Below, piece by piece: positions 32,904-64,000 of a stretch of DNA of 64,000 nt (position 1 is its first letter; every line of letters starts with the position of its first letter). The DNA is from Prochilodus magdalenae. Lineage: Eukaryota > Chordata > Actinopteri > Characiformes > Prochilodontidae. Location: positions 287,001 to 351,000 of the forward strand of contig JAMWET010003610.1 in assembly GCA_024036415.1 (NCBI GenBank), read 5' to 3'. The notes beneath the pieces were generated by a model that worked only from the letters and a program-made list of their open reading frames with translations, made no database searches and was not told the origin of the DNA. The position numbers were made by a program, and so were the translations under genes.

Positions 32904-33070
32904 ACTGGCTGCAGGGCACTGTGTGGCGATTGTGTTGATGTTTTGATGCTTTTCCCCAGTAAACTGTAGTATTAATATGAAGCTGAAGTCACCTCCCATT
33001 TTGCCAGAGGTTACTATGCGGTGTCAAAGTATTAACCCCCTTAAAAGTCATCAAATGCACCTGGATGGCA
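32904..33070. repeat. Dispersed repeat R1, copy 1
   Basis: It matches 41509-41676 in the same orientation at roughly 85% by eye. Shared blocks include GTGTGGCGATTGTGTTGAT, TTTTGATGCTTTTCCCC and CAAAGTATTAACCC. The last part, from about 33014, looks like a Tc1-type terminal repeat (GTGTCAAAGTATTAACCCCC). Confidence 0.85.
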
Positions 33071-34202
33071 ATCTTCAGCCAATAGACTCTACGCTCACAT
33101 AATCAAGTAGCGTAAAGGCACACTGCAGTGTTAACGTTAGCAAACTCAGGCATATGGTGGTGTGTTTATAATATGACAGTTTTTCTCAAATTAAATAATA
33201 AAAATATGCAAAATATCAACTTGCAAAACATCGTATTATATCTCAGTATATTAAATCATAACCCCTCTCTCATGAAGATAATCACATTATGCGTAGGCCT
33301 GGGAAAGGTGGTGCACTAGTCTTTAGGTGAGGAATACCAACCACACTAAAGGATGAGCAATATGTAAATATTTTAGAATTTTTTCTTGGCAGGCCGTGGA
33401 TATTGTCAGTATTTACAGTACACTGACCAGCCGCTGGTTTCATTACAAACTAAAAATAGTGATGATTATTTGGACATGTCGGAGTAGGATTACCTGTCTT
33501 TCACATTTCATAGGTATCTTACTCATTCGAATGTCCATGTCTTTCTTATTTTAGGCTATGTGCTGAGAACTCACCCATGCTATGGTAAAATCCTATAATG
33601 GTGTGAGGTGGTGGACTTACTGCAAAAGCCCTAGGAATGTTAGAATTAATCTTTGCAACCATCCAGAGCAAATCCACACCTCCAAATCCAGACCAAAATG
33701 GTTCATGGGCCACAAAATCAGCTACCTGAAACAGGATTTTTAACCCAACTTAAAATTGATAGTTTTAATGACTATGAGGGTTTTGGATGGGAGGGCATCA
33801 GGGTTGGAGGGGGCATCAGGGTTTTGGATGCAGAATTTGTCTCTATTTTTCTCTGTTCTCATATTTACTCTGCATCATGAGAGAACATTCACAAATCACA
33901 AAATGGGCTTAGCAAAATTTGATTCTGGGCACAGAATAGAACGTTCACTGTGATGATAATCTTGCTGCTAAGTTGCTTTTGAGAAACCCAGGCCTGGTGA
34001 GTTTAAGCACCCACTGGAAAGACCAGCCAAATGCAAGAGCAACTGGATGCTATTGTCTGTAGGTAAGGCCAAATTTGACCCGTTCTCCCTCTTATATTGA
34101 AGGTCTAAGAGGTCAGGTCAGCAGTGCATGGGCCAGCTAGAGCTTGTTAAAAGCTTCAGCTGTAAACTGTTATGCTTAATCCTTCAAAGCCTGACTGAGT
34201 GG
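33071..34202. other. Non-coding, no gene recognised
   Basis: No exon or defined repeat was seen, apart from a (GGAGGGGGCATCAGGGTT)-like imperfect doublet at about 33780-33825. Confidence 0.4.
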
Positions 34203-34237
34203 GTGTGTGTGTGTGTGAGTGTGAGAGAGAGAGAGAA
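34203..34237. repeat. (GT)n/(GA)n microsatellite
   Basis: A compound GT then GA dinucleotide run. Confidence 0.9.
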
Positions 34238-34819
34238 ACATTGAAACAGAGCTATTGTATAGGAAACATGATAAGTATAGGAATTGCTACACTGTGATAT
34301 TTCTACAAACCTAAAAACAGTACATCTGAATGCTTTTCTGGAAGCTGGTTTCTGCTTTGCCTAAACGTTATAAAATAGTAGTCCAAATTACAAACTCACA
34401 GAAACACCTGGCCGACTAGTTGTACTGCTCTGGTTTGAGTGAGCAGGTTTCTCATCAGTGGATTTCCTGCCATGTTCTTGATCATCCTTCCACTCCCAGG
34501 GTGTAACACTGCCATCTCGTGGTGGGCACGAGTATTAATCTTCCCCCAGAACACTGATGTCCTGGTGAAATTTGGCTCTATGCTACAAATAGTGAGCTGC
34601 AGCCCATGTAACTACAGCAGCAGCTGCATATTGTGACAGTTTGTGAAAAACAGACCACCATATATACTCCAGTTGCTTGGTATAAAATCTCTTTACAGTA
34701 ATTTCCATTCAAGGTAAAGAGCATTTTGCCTTCTCCTGTAAAGCTTCAACAGACACATCAAGAGTGTTTTGCTAGACTGGGGCTGATATTACATATAAGC
34801 AGTATTTTCTTTATTTGTT

Positions 34820-35170
34820 TTCTTTATTTGAACTCTTTTCTACACTGTAGATTAATATTGAAGCCAAAACTATGAGGTAACATATGGAATTATGTAGTAA
34901 ACAGAAAAAGTGTTAAACAAACCAGAATATGTTTCATACTTTAGATTCTTCAAAGTAGACACCATTTACTTTGTGCACTCTTGGCTTTCTCTCAGTCCGC
35001 TTGATGAGGAATGGGTTTCTAACCAGTCTTAAAGCAGTTCTCAGAAGTGCCGAGTTCCCAGAGGTTCTTTATGGCTGCTTTTTCATAACTCTGTGGTCCA
35101 ACTCATCCCACACCATCAGGTAACTCCAATGACTCCAAATCCTCTACAGTGATACCCTCCATGACTTATC
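34820..35170 (-). mobile_element. DNA transposon fragment (Tc1/mariner-like)
   Basis: CTACACTGTAGATTAATATT, CATATGGAATTATGTAGTAA and ACTTTAGATTCTTCAAAGTA are hallmark segments of an abundant fish DNA transposon whose transposase reads on the minus strand; this is recognition from memory, not alignment. Only the 3' part is present, and it is disrupted after about 35100. Confidence 0.55.
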
Positions 35171-35473
35171 CTGTTGGTGCTAGAACCTTTGGCAGACGGC
35201 TGTACAGCGCAAGACAACATGCATGCAATTAATTATCACAACTGCCCTGAACACCAGGTCCACGTCACCAATGATTGAGCGGTGTGAGGGTATTTAAACT
35301 GCAGGGATTATCACAGGACACCATTAGGAACCTCTACACCCTCATGTTGAGATATATGCATGTTGGCGTCAGATTCAGCAGCGTCCAGATCGCTATCTCC
35401 TCAAATCTCACGTTTACGTTCTCTCTCGTCCTTTATCTTCCTCACAGGTTTTTCTTTCTCGACTCACTCACCA

Positions 35474-35950
35474 TGCTGGCCCCTGATGACATCGCTTTCC
35501 AGCAACTGCCCACAGGCCTGGCACTGGCAGATCGCGGCCCTCCTGAGAAAGCAGGCTGAGCTTCTTCAGAAGTTGCAGCTCGAAGCTTCCAGCGGTGCTT
35601 TCCGCTCACCGGTCTCCTCCGTGGTCATCCATGTGGCGTCCAACGACATCCGTGCTCGGCAGAGTGAGGTCCTGAAGGAGCACTGCCAGACGCCACTGGA
35701 CACCGCCAGGAAAGCTACGAACGGTTCGTCATCTCCGGACCTCTTCCCACCTACAGGAAGCTTCGAGCGTTTCGGCAGGCTCTTTGGGCTGCAGTCCTGG
35801 CTTCGCGGCTGGTGTGCGGTCAACGGCTTTGGTTTCGTGAACAACTGGTCTTTTTGGGAGCAGCCGGCTTTCTACCGGAGGGACGGGCCTCACCCTAGTC
35901 GTCTAGGATCCCCGATACTCTCCCGGAACATCGAGAGAGCCGTCCGCTGA
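35474..35950 (+). pseudogene. LINE ORF with SGNH/esterase-like domain (broken)
   Basis: From MLAPDDIAFQQLP, the first frame stops at 35559 and the next frame continues: VIHVASNDIRARQSEVLK (the GxND block with Ser in place of Gly), SGSFERFGRLF and RRDGPHPSRLG (DGxHPS block with the catalytic His). This arrangement is known from L2/CR1-type LINEs, in which an esterase domain precedes the endonuclease. At least one frameshift separates the start from the domain. Confidence 0.75.
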
Positions 35951-36404
35951 CTACAGAACGGAGGCCATGTATGTAACGCTGGTGAACAGCCCATAGCTAA
36001 CTCTAAAAATGGCGGTCATGCTAATACGCGCATTCCCAATATCCCTACCACGGCCATCCTACAGCACTGAGACTGTGTCTGTTACCCGTCCCGCTCGTAA
36101 ACATCAAGTTAAGTTAGCCTCTTATAGTGGCAGCGCAAGCATTAAACTTGGTCTACATAATCTCAGTCACCAAAAGCAGTTAATGTAAATGAAATGATTC
36201 CTGATAACCAACTTAATGTTTTTGCTCTTACTGAGACGTGGGTGGTGGTTCTAAATCTAGCTCTAAATGAATCTACCCCACCAGGGTTCGGTTATTACCA
36301 CAACCCACATATCAGTGGTAGAGATGGAGGTGTAGCTACTATCTAAAACACTGATAGGCCTCTCAGATTGCAGGCCTTAAAACAAAAGCCTTTGATTCCC
36401 AAAG

Positions 36405-36615
36405 TGGGGCAGTCGTGGGCTGGAGGTTAGGGAACCAGCCTTGTGACCGGGGAGTCGCCGGTTCGATTCCATGAACTGAGGTGCCCTTGAGCAAGGTACC
36501 TAACCCCCAACTGTTCACTAGTGAGTGTGTTTGTGGGTGTTTTACTTCACGGATGGGTTAAATGTGGAGACTAAATTTCCCCACTGTGGGATCAACAAGG
36601 GATTCAAATCTTTAA
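36405..36615 (+). mobile_element. tRNA-derived SINE inserted in the LINE
   Basis: It starts GGGGCAGTCGTGGGCTGGAG, with an A-box-like TGGGCTGGAGG and an exact pol III B box GGTTCGATTCC at 36460-36470. The body then reads TGAGGTGCCCTTGAGCAAGG and the tail CCACTGTGGGATCAACAAGG. It interrupts the endonuclease region of the LINE, so it is younger. Clear target duplications could not be fixed. Confidence 0.85.
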
Positions 36616-37179
36616 AATCTTGTATTAGAGTAGCCAGCCCCTGTCCCGCATCTACTAGCTTAACATTATCTACAGTGTATATAGTCCCCTGGGTCCTTAC
36701 TCTGAATTTTTAGAGTTTGCAGAATTTCTAACAAATGTAGCTCTCTCTGCAGATAAGGCTCTTTATAGTCTGAGACTTTAACATTCATTTTGAGAATAAC
36801 CAAAACCCTTTAAACGTAGTGTTTTGAGGCTCTTATTGATGCCATGGGTTATACTCAAAACTTGATCGGGCCTATTCACCGCTGTAACCATACCTTTTAG
36901 ATTTAGTACGATCATGGTAGAAAACTTTCTTAGACACTGTCTCTCAACGTGATTGCATCTCGAATCATTATTTAATAATATATGAAGTTGTTCTAGACTA
37001 TAATGTTTGCATGCCGTCCCACTACCAAAAATATCACGTCCTCTACTAAAGATGCTCTTATAAATGGCCTACTAGATCTATCAAACGTTCCTCTCCCATT
37101 GGGCCTCGATTAGCTTGAAAGTGGCACTGAAATCCTGCAATCCACTCTCCATTCAACTCTTGATAGTGTGGCACCGATT

Positions 37180-37216
37180 TAAAAAAAAAAAAAGAAAAAG
37201 AAAAAAAAAAAAGAAA
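37180..37216. repeat. A-rich low-complexity run
   Basis: A12/A12-type tracts broken by G, inside the LINE relic. Confidence 0.85.
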
Positions 37217-38609
37217 ATTAAGAAACGCTCGTGCCATGGTACAACGACCATACTCGTACACTAAAACAAAGCTCGTAATCTGTAACGTAAATGGCATATC
37301 AAAATTAGACTCACTTTCATAGAATATAAGCATGCCCTAAAAACAGCTAAAACTGCCTACTTCTACTTACTCATTGAGAAACCAAAATAAAGTCCTGTTA
37401 GCACTATATCAAAACTAACTAGTAACAACAGTCTGAAGATTGTATTCAAACTACATACAGTTGTGATGACTAGCAGATTCTACGATGTCAAAATAGAACA
37501 TATTGGAACACCCAAAACACAGCTGTACATCTAAATCTAATGATGCAGTATGACGTGTGCCCCGTCAGCCCAAAAGGTGAACTGCTATCCTTTAGCCTTA
37601 TCTCCAGGATTAAGATAATTAGCTCTACCAAATCCTCACCGTGCATCCTAGACCCAATACCAGTAAAACTACTCAAACAGATCATCCCTTGTGTGGTTAA
37701 ACCTCTGCTCTCTATAATAAACTCGTCCCTCAGTCTTGGACATCCTTACCGAAATCCTTAACTTGTAGTTATAAAAGCCTGAACGCGATCTCAATGAGCT
37801 TGCCAACTATAGACCAATTTCCAACCTCCCTTTCATATCAAAGATCCTAGAAAAAGTTCTCACAAACATTTCTCCCACCTACATGAACTCTCTTCATGAT
37901 TGTGTCTGGCTTTAGACCTTTTCACAGTACTGAAACAGCTTTAACTAGAGTAGTAAATGATCTCCTGATGTCGCTTAATGGTCATCTCTATTCGTTGTTC
38001 TAGATCCTAGTGCTGCTTTTGATACTATTGACCACATGATCCTGCTTGATGGGCTAGGAAATCAGATTGGCATTAAAGAACAGGCTTTATCCTGGTTCAG
38101 ATTTTCAGTATCTGGCGCTATCAGTTTTAGTTTCAACAATAAACACTAATCATTCCCATAGTAAGATATGGTGTCCCTCAAGGGTCAGTGCTTGGGTCGC
38201 TTCTTTTCTCTTTACATGCAGCCTCTTGGTAACATAATGCACAGTGCTTTCACTGCTATGCAGACGCAACTCTATCAGCCAAACCAAACAAGGCTTTAAA
38301 CTTAAAGAATGTGCTATTTAATATCAGAAACTGGATAGCTAACAATTTTCTTTTATTTATTCCAAATGAGACTGAGGCCCTGCTACTCTGACCCAATGCA
38401 GTGAACTAAATTCTCTCAATACGTCCTGAACATAGCTGGCCACAGTATTATTCCAAGCTCAACTCTTAAAAGTATCTAGGTGTCATCTTTGATACCAGCT
38501 TGTGTTTTGATGAATGTTTGTAACATAGTTAAGATGGCATTCTTCCATCTGTGTAACATCGCTAAACTACAGAATATCCTATCATTAAAAGACGCAGAAG
38601 AGATGGTGC

Positions 38610-38843
38610 ATGCCTTTTATAACTTCTAGGCTGGATTATTGTAACACCCTTTTAGCTGGATGCTCAAATAAGGCTCTACATAAGCTCCAGTTAGTACAGA
38701 ATGTGGCTGCTAGAGTCCTTACTAGAACAAAAAATATGATCATATTTCCCCAATATTGTCATTACACTGACTACTGGTTAAGTTGTGTGGAGTACAAGAT
38801 TCTACTCTTAATGTATGAATCATTAAATAGTCTGGTCCCCTAA
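38610..38843 (+). pseudogene. LINE reverse-transcriptase C-terminal fragment
   Basis: [20 protein letters not shown], then [17 protein letters not shown], the typical C-terminal block of L2-clade reverse transcriptases. It is open for 77 codons only and not joined in frame to the upstream catalytic parts. Confidence 0.85.
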
Positions 38844-39561
38844 TATCTCGGTGAACTACTTAACTCGTACAAATCCACTCAAAATAGCGGTCTGCTGACA
38901 GTCCCTAGAATTAGAACCACAGCAGGTGGTTGAGTCTTTTCTTGTGTAGCCCCAAAACTGTAGAATCTTCTCACTTGGATTTCTCCTGATCACATGGGGA
39001 ATCCCCAGAGCAGCTAGTCACCTGAGAATCTCCATTGTGGGTCTCCTACCCTGATTTCTCGAGTTCATCACCTGACATGACCAGCTTCTGGAGCTGATCA
39101 TGAACTCATCTCTCACTTAAACAGAGAACCTATGGGTCGGCTCCACCGTTGCAGTTACCACCTCCTGGATTAATCAGACTGTATCTAGTAGTATAGTTCT
39201 GTCTTTCATTCCTTACCTGGGATCGACCTGAGGAGGACGGGTTCCCCCCTCAAGCCTGGTTCCTCTCGAGGTTTCTTCCTTAAGTGAGTTTTTCCTCGCC
39301 ATTGTTGCCTCTGGCTTGCTTGCGGGGGGCTTGGACCTGGATTCCTGTTCCTACAGCTGTACATTAATTTGGTGTTTTTTCTTTTCCTTTACATAAACTG
39401 CTTTTTCTGTGAAGCTGCTTTAAGACAATGTTATTTGTAAAACATGCTATACCAATAAAGATTGATTGGGTGGTTGATTAATTAGTTGGTCTGATCTACT
39501 TGTACCAGTGCAACACACAAATGTATGAAACCATAAATGCATGATACATAATAAATCAAAG

Positions 39562-39567
39562 TTTATT
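39562..39567 (-). terminator. sec14l1: sec14l1 poly(A) signal
   Basis: The plus strand reads TTTATT, so the minus strand has the canonical AATAAA about 195 nt after the stop codon. It implies a 3' UTR of about 210-220 nt with the mRNA ending near 39545. The LINE 3' tail ends at about 39480, just downstream. Confidence 0.6.
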
Positions 39568-39760
39568 TATGAAAAGACATACACTACAAGTACATGGTTT
39601 CTATAGACATAAGAGATTAAAAAAAAAAAGCTAAAAATATTTTATACAGGAAATTATAATCTTTTACACTAGTCATTATGTGCTCGATATTTAACATGTA
39701 ACTCTGCATCCCAGGACAGGTTCAGTTGCCTCCTTCAAAAAAACCCTTTGATTTGTGGTT

Positions 39761-61621
<21,861 letters not shown>

Positions 61622-61659
61622 GGCTGCAGCTTCACGATCTCTGCACCGGCGAGTTCTAT

Positions 61660-64000
61660 CTAGACAAATAACACATAACAACTGATTATAGTCAGGAACA
61701 TATCCATTTCAGCTGACCCACTGGCATTCTGCTGTACATCAGCTGAGATGGGTCATATGAGCCAGGGCCCAAGGGTTGGACTGAACAGAGGTCATGCTTT
61801 TAAGCTTTTGTAAACATTTACCAGTTTCTTCTAGTTCTCCGGTTTACACTGCAAATGTCCTTCCTTTGGACACTGAGTCAAACATCAAACCCATTTATCC
61901 ATTGACAAATTAAACAAATATGAATTAATACCAGTATCATAAGCTCAGTGTCAAAGGCTTTGGTCACTGCTTAAAACTGCTTGAAGTATGAACCTTTCCT
62001 ACTGGGACTCATGAATGAAATGACTGTGATTTTTTGTAATATGCCATTAAAATATAATGGAAATGCTTAAAATCTATACACTCAAAACCTTGGTCACTTC
62101 TCAGGGTAAGAAGAGACATGCATGAAACGATGCAGCCATCATGCATAATGGCCACTGTATAAGCCTTCACTGTTATGTACAAGCTGCTGTTAGGATGTGG
62201 GGTTGCCTCAGTTGGTCAGGTTGAGGCTCAGCAACATTGTGTGGCAATTAAATCAAGTCAGTTGACTGATATACTGGGCTCATACTGTTAAAAAGTGGGT
62301 CAGGAAGCAGGAGGCGTCCTCACCATAACCCCACTTAGAATCTTCGGGATGTTCTGGAGAATACTTTATTGAGTGGTTTAACTTTCCCTGTGCTCAGTAC
62401 AAGATCTTGCCCCAAAATGAATGAAGCTCCCGAAGGAAATAAACACTGTGACATTCGATTAGGTCACTGAATCAAAGCTAAAACTGGTCCAACTATATGT
62501 TAGAGTGTACATTTTTTACATTTTATTTATCAGTCAAATATTCATTCTGTTTTTTACTTAGCAATTGGAAAATCTATTAATTTCAGTGATTATCTTGATT
62601 AAAAAATAAAAAAGACAGAATGATGAGAACATATTTTGAATAATTTAAAAAAGAATGAAAGAGACACTGCATATGAGGAAAGATTTAATTTGCAGCCTAA
62701 TTTAATTAACATACAACATACAAACTAACATACATATATAATGTTGGATAATGTCAGGATACCATATGGGTTTGTGGAATAATGAGATGGGTAACACACA
62801 TGTTCTTCTGTTTAAAATAAGCTCTTATAGCCTTTTTGTTATTTTTCTTTAAACATTAAAAATAATGTATAAATGTTGAATAAACAAATGAAAAAAACTC
62901 CATTCTTATATGGCATGGATAAAATAACTCTTTATAAATTGCCCTTTATTTGTCTTCAAACATAAAAATAAAGCTAAATAAATAAAGCTAAATGAAGGAA
63001 TACAATGATTGAAGATTTAAATATTTTAGATGAAATTAAAAAACAGGTTGTCTGAAAATTAGGCATTGTCTGCTTCTTGTTGTCAGCTTATTAGGCTACC
63101 ATATTTCTCTTTGAACATAACAAATAAATCTTAATACATTAATAAATAAACCAAAGAAACATTTTGATTTCATCTCTTTCAGTGGATAGCCCTAGTAATT
63201 ACATTAACTCAGTTAGATGTACTTAAGTAACTTTTTATGGATTTGTACTTTTCACATCATGATACTTCTACACATGTATGTCTGTCTGTGGGGTAAGAAA
63301 CCACCCTGGCAGCAAGAGGATAGCGGACCACTGTTGGCCCTCTAAAGTCAAAGTTGTCCGTCCAGTGGTGTTTAGCTCAGTGTTTTTTGGGTGGCCTGTT
63401 GGTAGTTAATGAGAGTATTAGACAAAATGCCACTTTTCATTGCACATTTCCACTCACACTCCAATATACTTATTTTGCTATCCCTTATCAATTGTAAATT
63501 TTAAGACTGTTAGCAAAATTATTTTCAGCTAAATCATTTCATATCAGCCCTAGTCCTTCATTTTTCTCTCTCAGTTGTTTGTAATATTTGTGTTAGATTA
63601 TTCTCTAAAAGTAAAGGCTGTACTTATTATTTAAAATCTGAATGTTGAGATTTAAAAGTAGTTAGATCTTCTACACAGGAGAATAATCAGGGTGGTCCGA
63701 AGGTGGACCAGCAGTGGCAAACAGTCAGTCACTGTCCAAAGAAAAAATATGTCCACGATTGCAGGTTTAGAGGAGAGGGCAAAACCCAAACTTAATTCTT
63801 ATGTAAGTCTATAGAACCAGACTTTATTCAAAGCAGTTTTTGGGCCATTCCAGAGGTGGGAGCAAGTCACACCTGTACAAGTCTCAAGCAAGTCCCAAGT
63901 TAATATGGGAAAATTCAAGCAAGTCAAGTTCTTCTCAAAGTCAAGCAAGTCTATATACATCATTTATATACTATTAATACTGTTCTTGGTCTTTTAGCTC
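61660..64000 (-). other. probable sec14l1 intron 1 (5' side outside the window)
   Basis: This is AT-rich sequence with no coding exon I can recognise. It holds AATAAA-rich stretches (62.8-63.2 kb) and a copy of a dispersed repeat at 63771-63848 that matches 29058-29132. A degenerate tandem of CAAGTC-like units lies at about 63860-63955, resembling ends of fish repetitive elements. No promoter or untranslated exon could be placed. Confidence 0.5.
63771..63848. repeat. Dispersed repeat, copy 2 (copy 1 at 29058-29132)
   Basis: Same-order blocks TTAATTCTTATG, AAGTC, GAACCAGACTT and GGGCC as at 29 kb; class unknown. Confidence 0.6.

Larger units (their letters stand above)
35200..39480 (+). mobile_element. 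Decayed L2-like non-LTR retrotransposon (LINE), near full length
   Basis: In order: a 5' region and start ATG near 35474; an SGNH-type esterase-like domain (35600-35950); an AP-endonuclease remnant (about 36200-36800, LTETW, VYSPPGPYSEF), split by a SINE; and a reverse-transcriptase remnant (about 37780-38900). The remnant includes a broken D-AAFDTIDH block near 38020, VPQGSVLG near 38173, YADAT for the YADD box near 38260, and the C-terminal [13 protein letters not shown]. The 3' tail (39220-39480) has AAGCTGCTTTAAGACAATGT and ends in GATTG repeats. Many stops and frameshifts; dead. Confidence 0.88.

Noticed and set aside
35360..35950. A host lipase/esterase (SGNH) gene
   Set aside because: The domain is broken and sits directly upstream of endonuclease and reverse-transcriptase relics in the same orientation, so it belongs to a LINE.
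36405..36480. A tRNA-gene-like stretch with a perfect B box
   Set aside because: No cloverleaf can be completed; the body and tail are those of a tRNA-derived SINE.

Overview
The window looks like teleost fish nuclear DNA. It holds a vertebrate gene split by short GT-AG introns, set in AT-rich sequence crowded with Tc1/mariner transposons, hAT-type elements, an L2-like LINE, a tRNA-derived SINE, a Ty3/gypsy chromovirus and many microsatellites. Nothing resembles a prokaryotic operon or CRISPR. The exact species cannot be told from the sequence.

The only host protein-coding gene I can support is a SEC14L1 orthologue (sec14l1) on the minus strand. Fifteen coding exons run from the ATG at 61621 down to the stop at 39761 and join in frame into a 700-residue PRELI/MSF1 - CRAL-TRIO - GOLD protein. 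All introns are GT-AG except one GC-AG intron. The first coding exon starts with a probable splice acceptor, so a 5' untranslated exon and the promoter probably lie beyond 64000. The 3' end has a poly(A) signal near 39562.

From 1 to 39.5 kb there is no convincing host exon, and the stretch reads as intergenic or long-intron DNA. It contains a small hAT-like MITE (2988-3104), a probable gypsy LTR (4726-5139), an L2-type 3' tail (7328-7545) inserted in a Tc1 fragment, and a full-length, very young sushi/Tf1-like chromovirus (8158-13772). Next come Tc1 remnants (14.9-15.7, 17.6-19.5, 21.6-22.7 and 23.9-25.4 kb), a 1.06-kb non-autonomous hAT element (30295-31357), another transposon fragment (34.8-35.2 kb), and a decayed L2-like LINE (35.2-39.48 kb) carrying a SINE. 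The LINE ends about 80 bp before the sec14l1 poly(A) signal.

The introns of sec14l1 host further elements: a degenerate Tc1 at about 41.6-42.5 kb, a defective Tc1 at 43.4-44.5 kb, a Tc1 N-terminal fragment at 46.8-47.2 kb, and a well-preserved Tc1 element with long inverted repeats at 53208-54811 whose transposase is broken by a single apparent frameshift.

The most interesting item is the chromovirus. Its two 479-bp LTRs differ at one position and it has a perfect 5-bp target duplication. One uninterrupted 1585-codon gag-pol frame carries all catalytic residues, a chromodomain and an arginine-rich tail with AT-hook-like motifs that runs into the 3' LTR. The region after the 5' LTR lacks a tRNA-type primer site but matches a segment of the LTR just downstream of a TATA-like box, which suggests Tf1-style self-priming.
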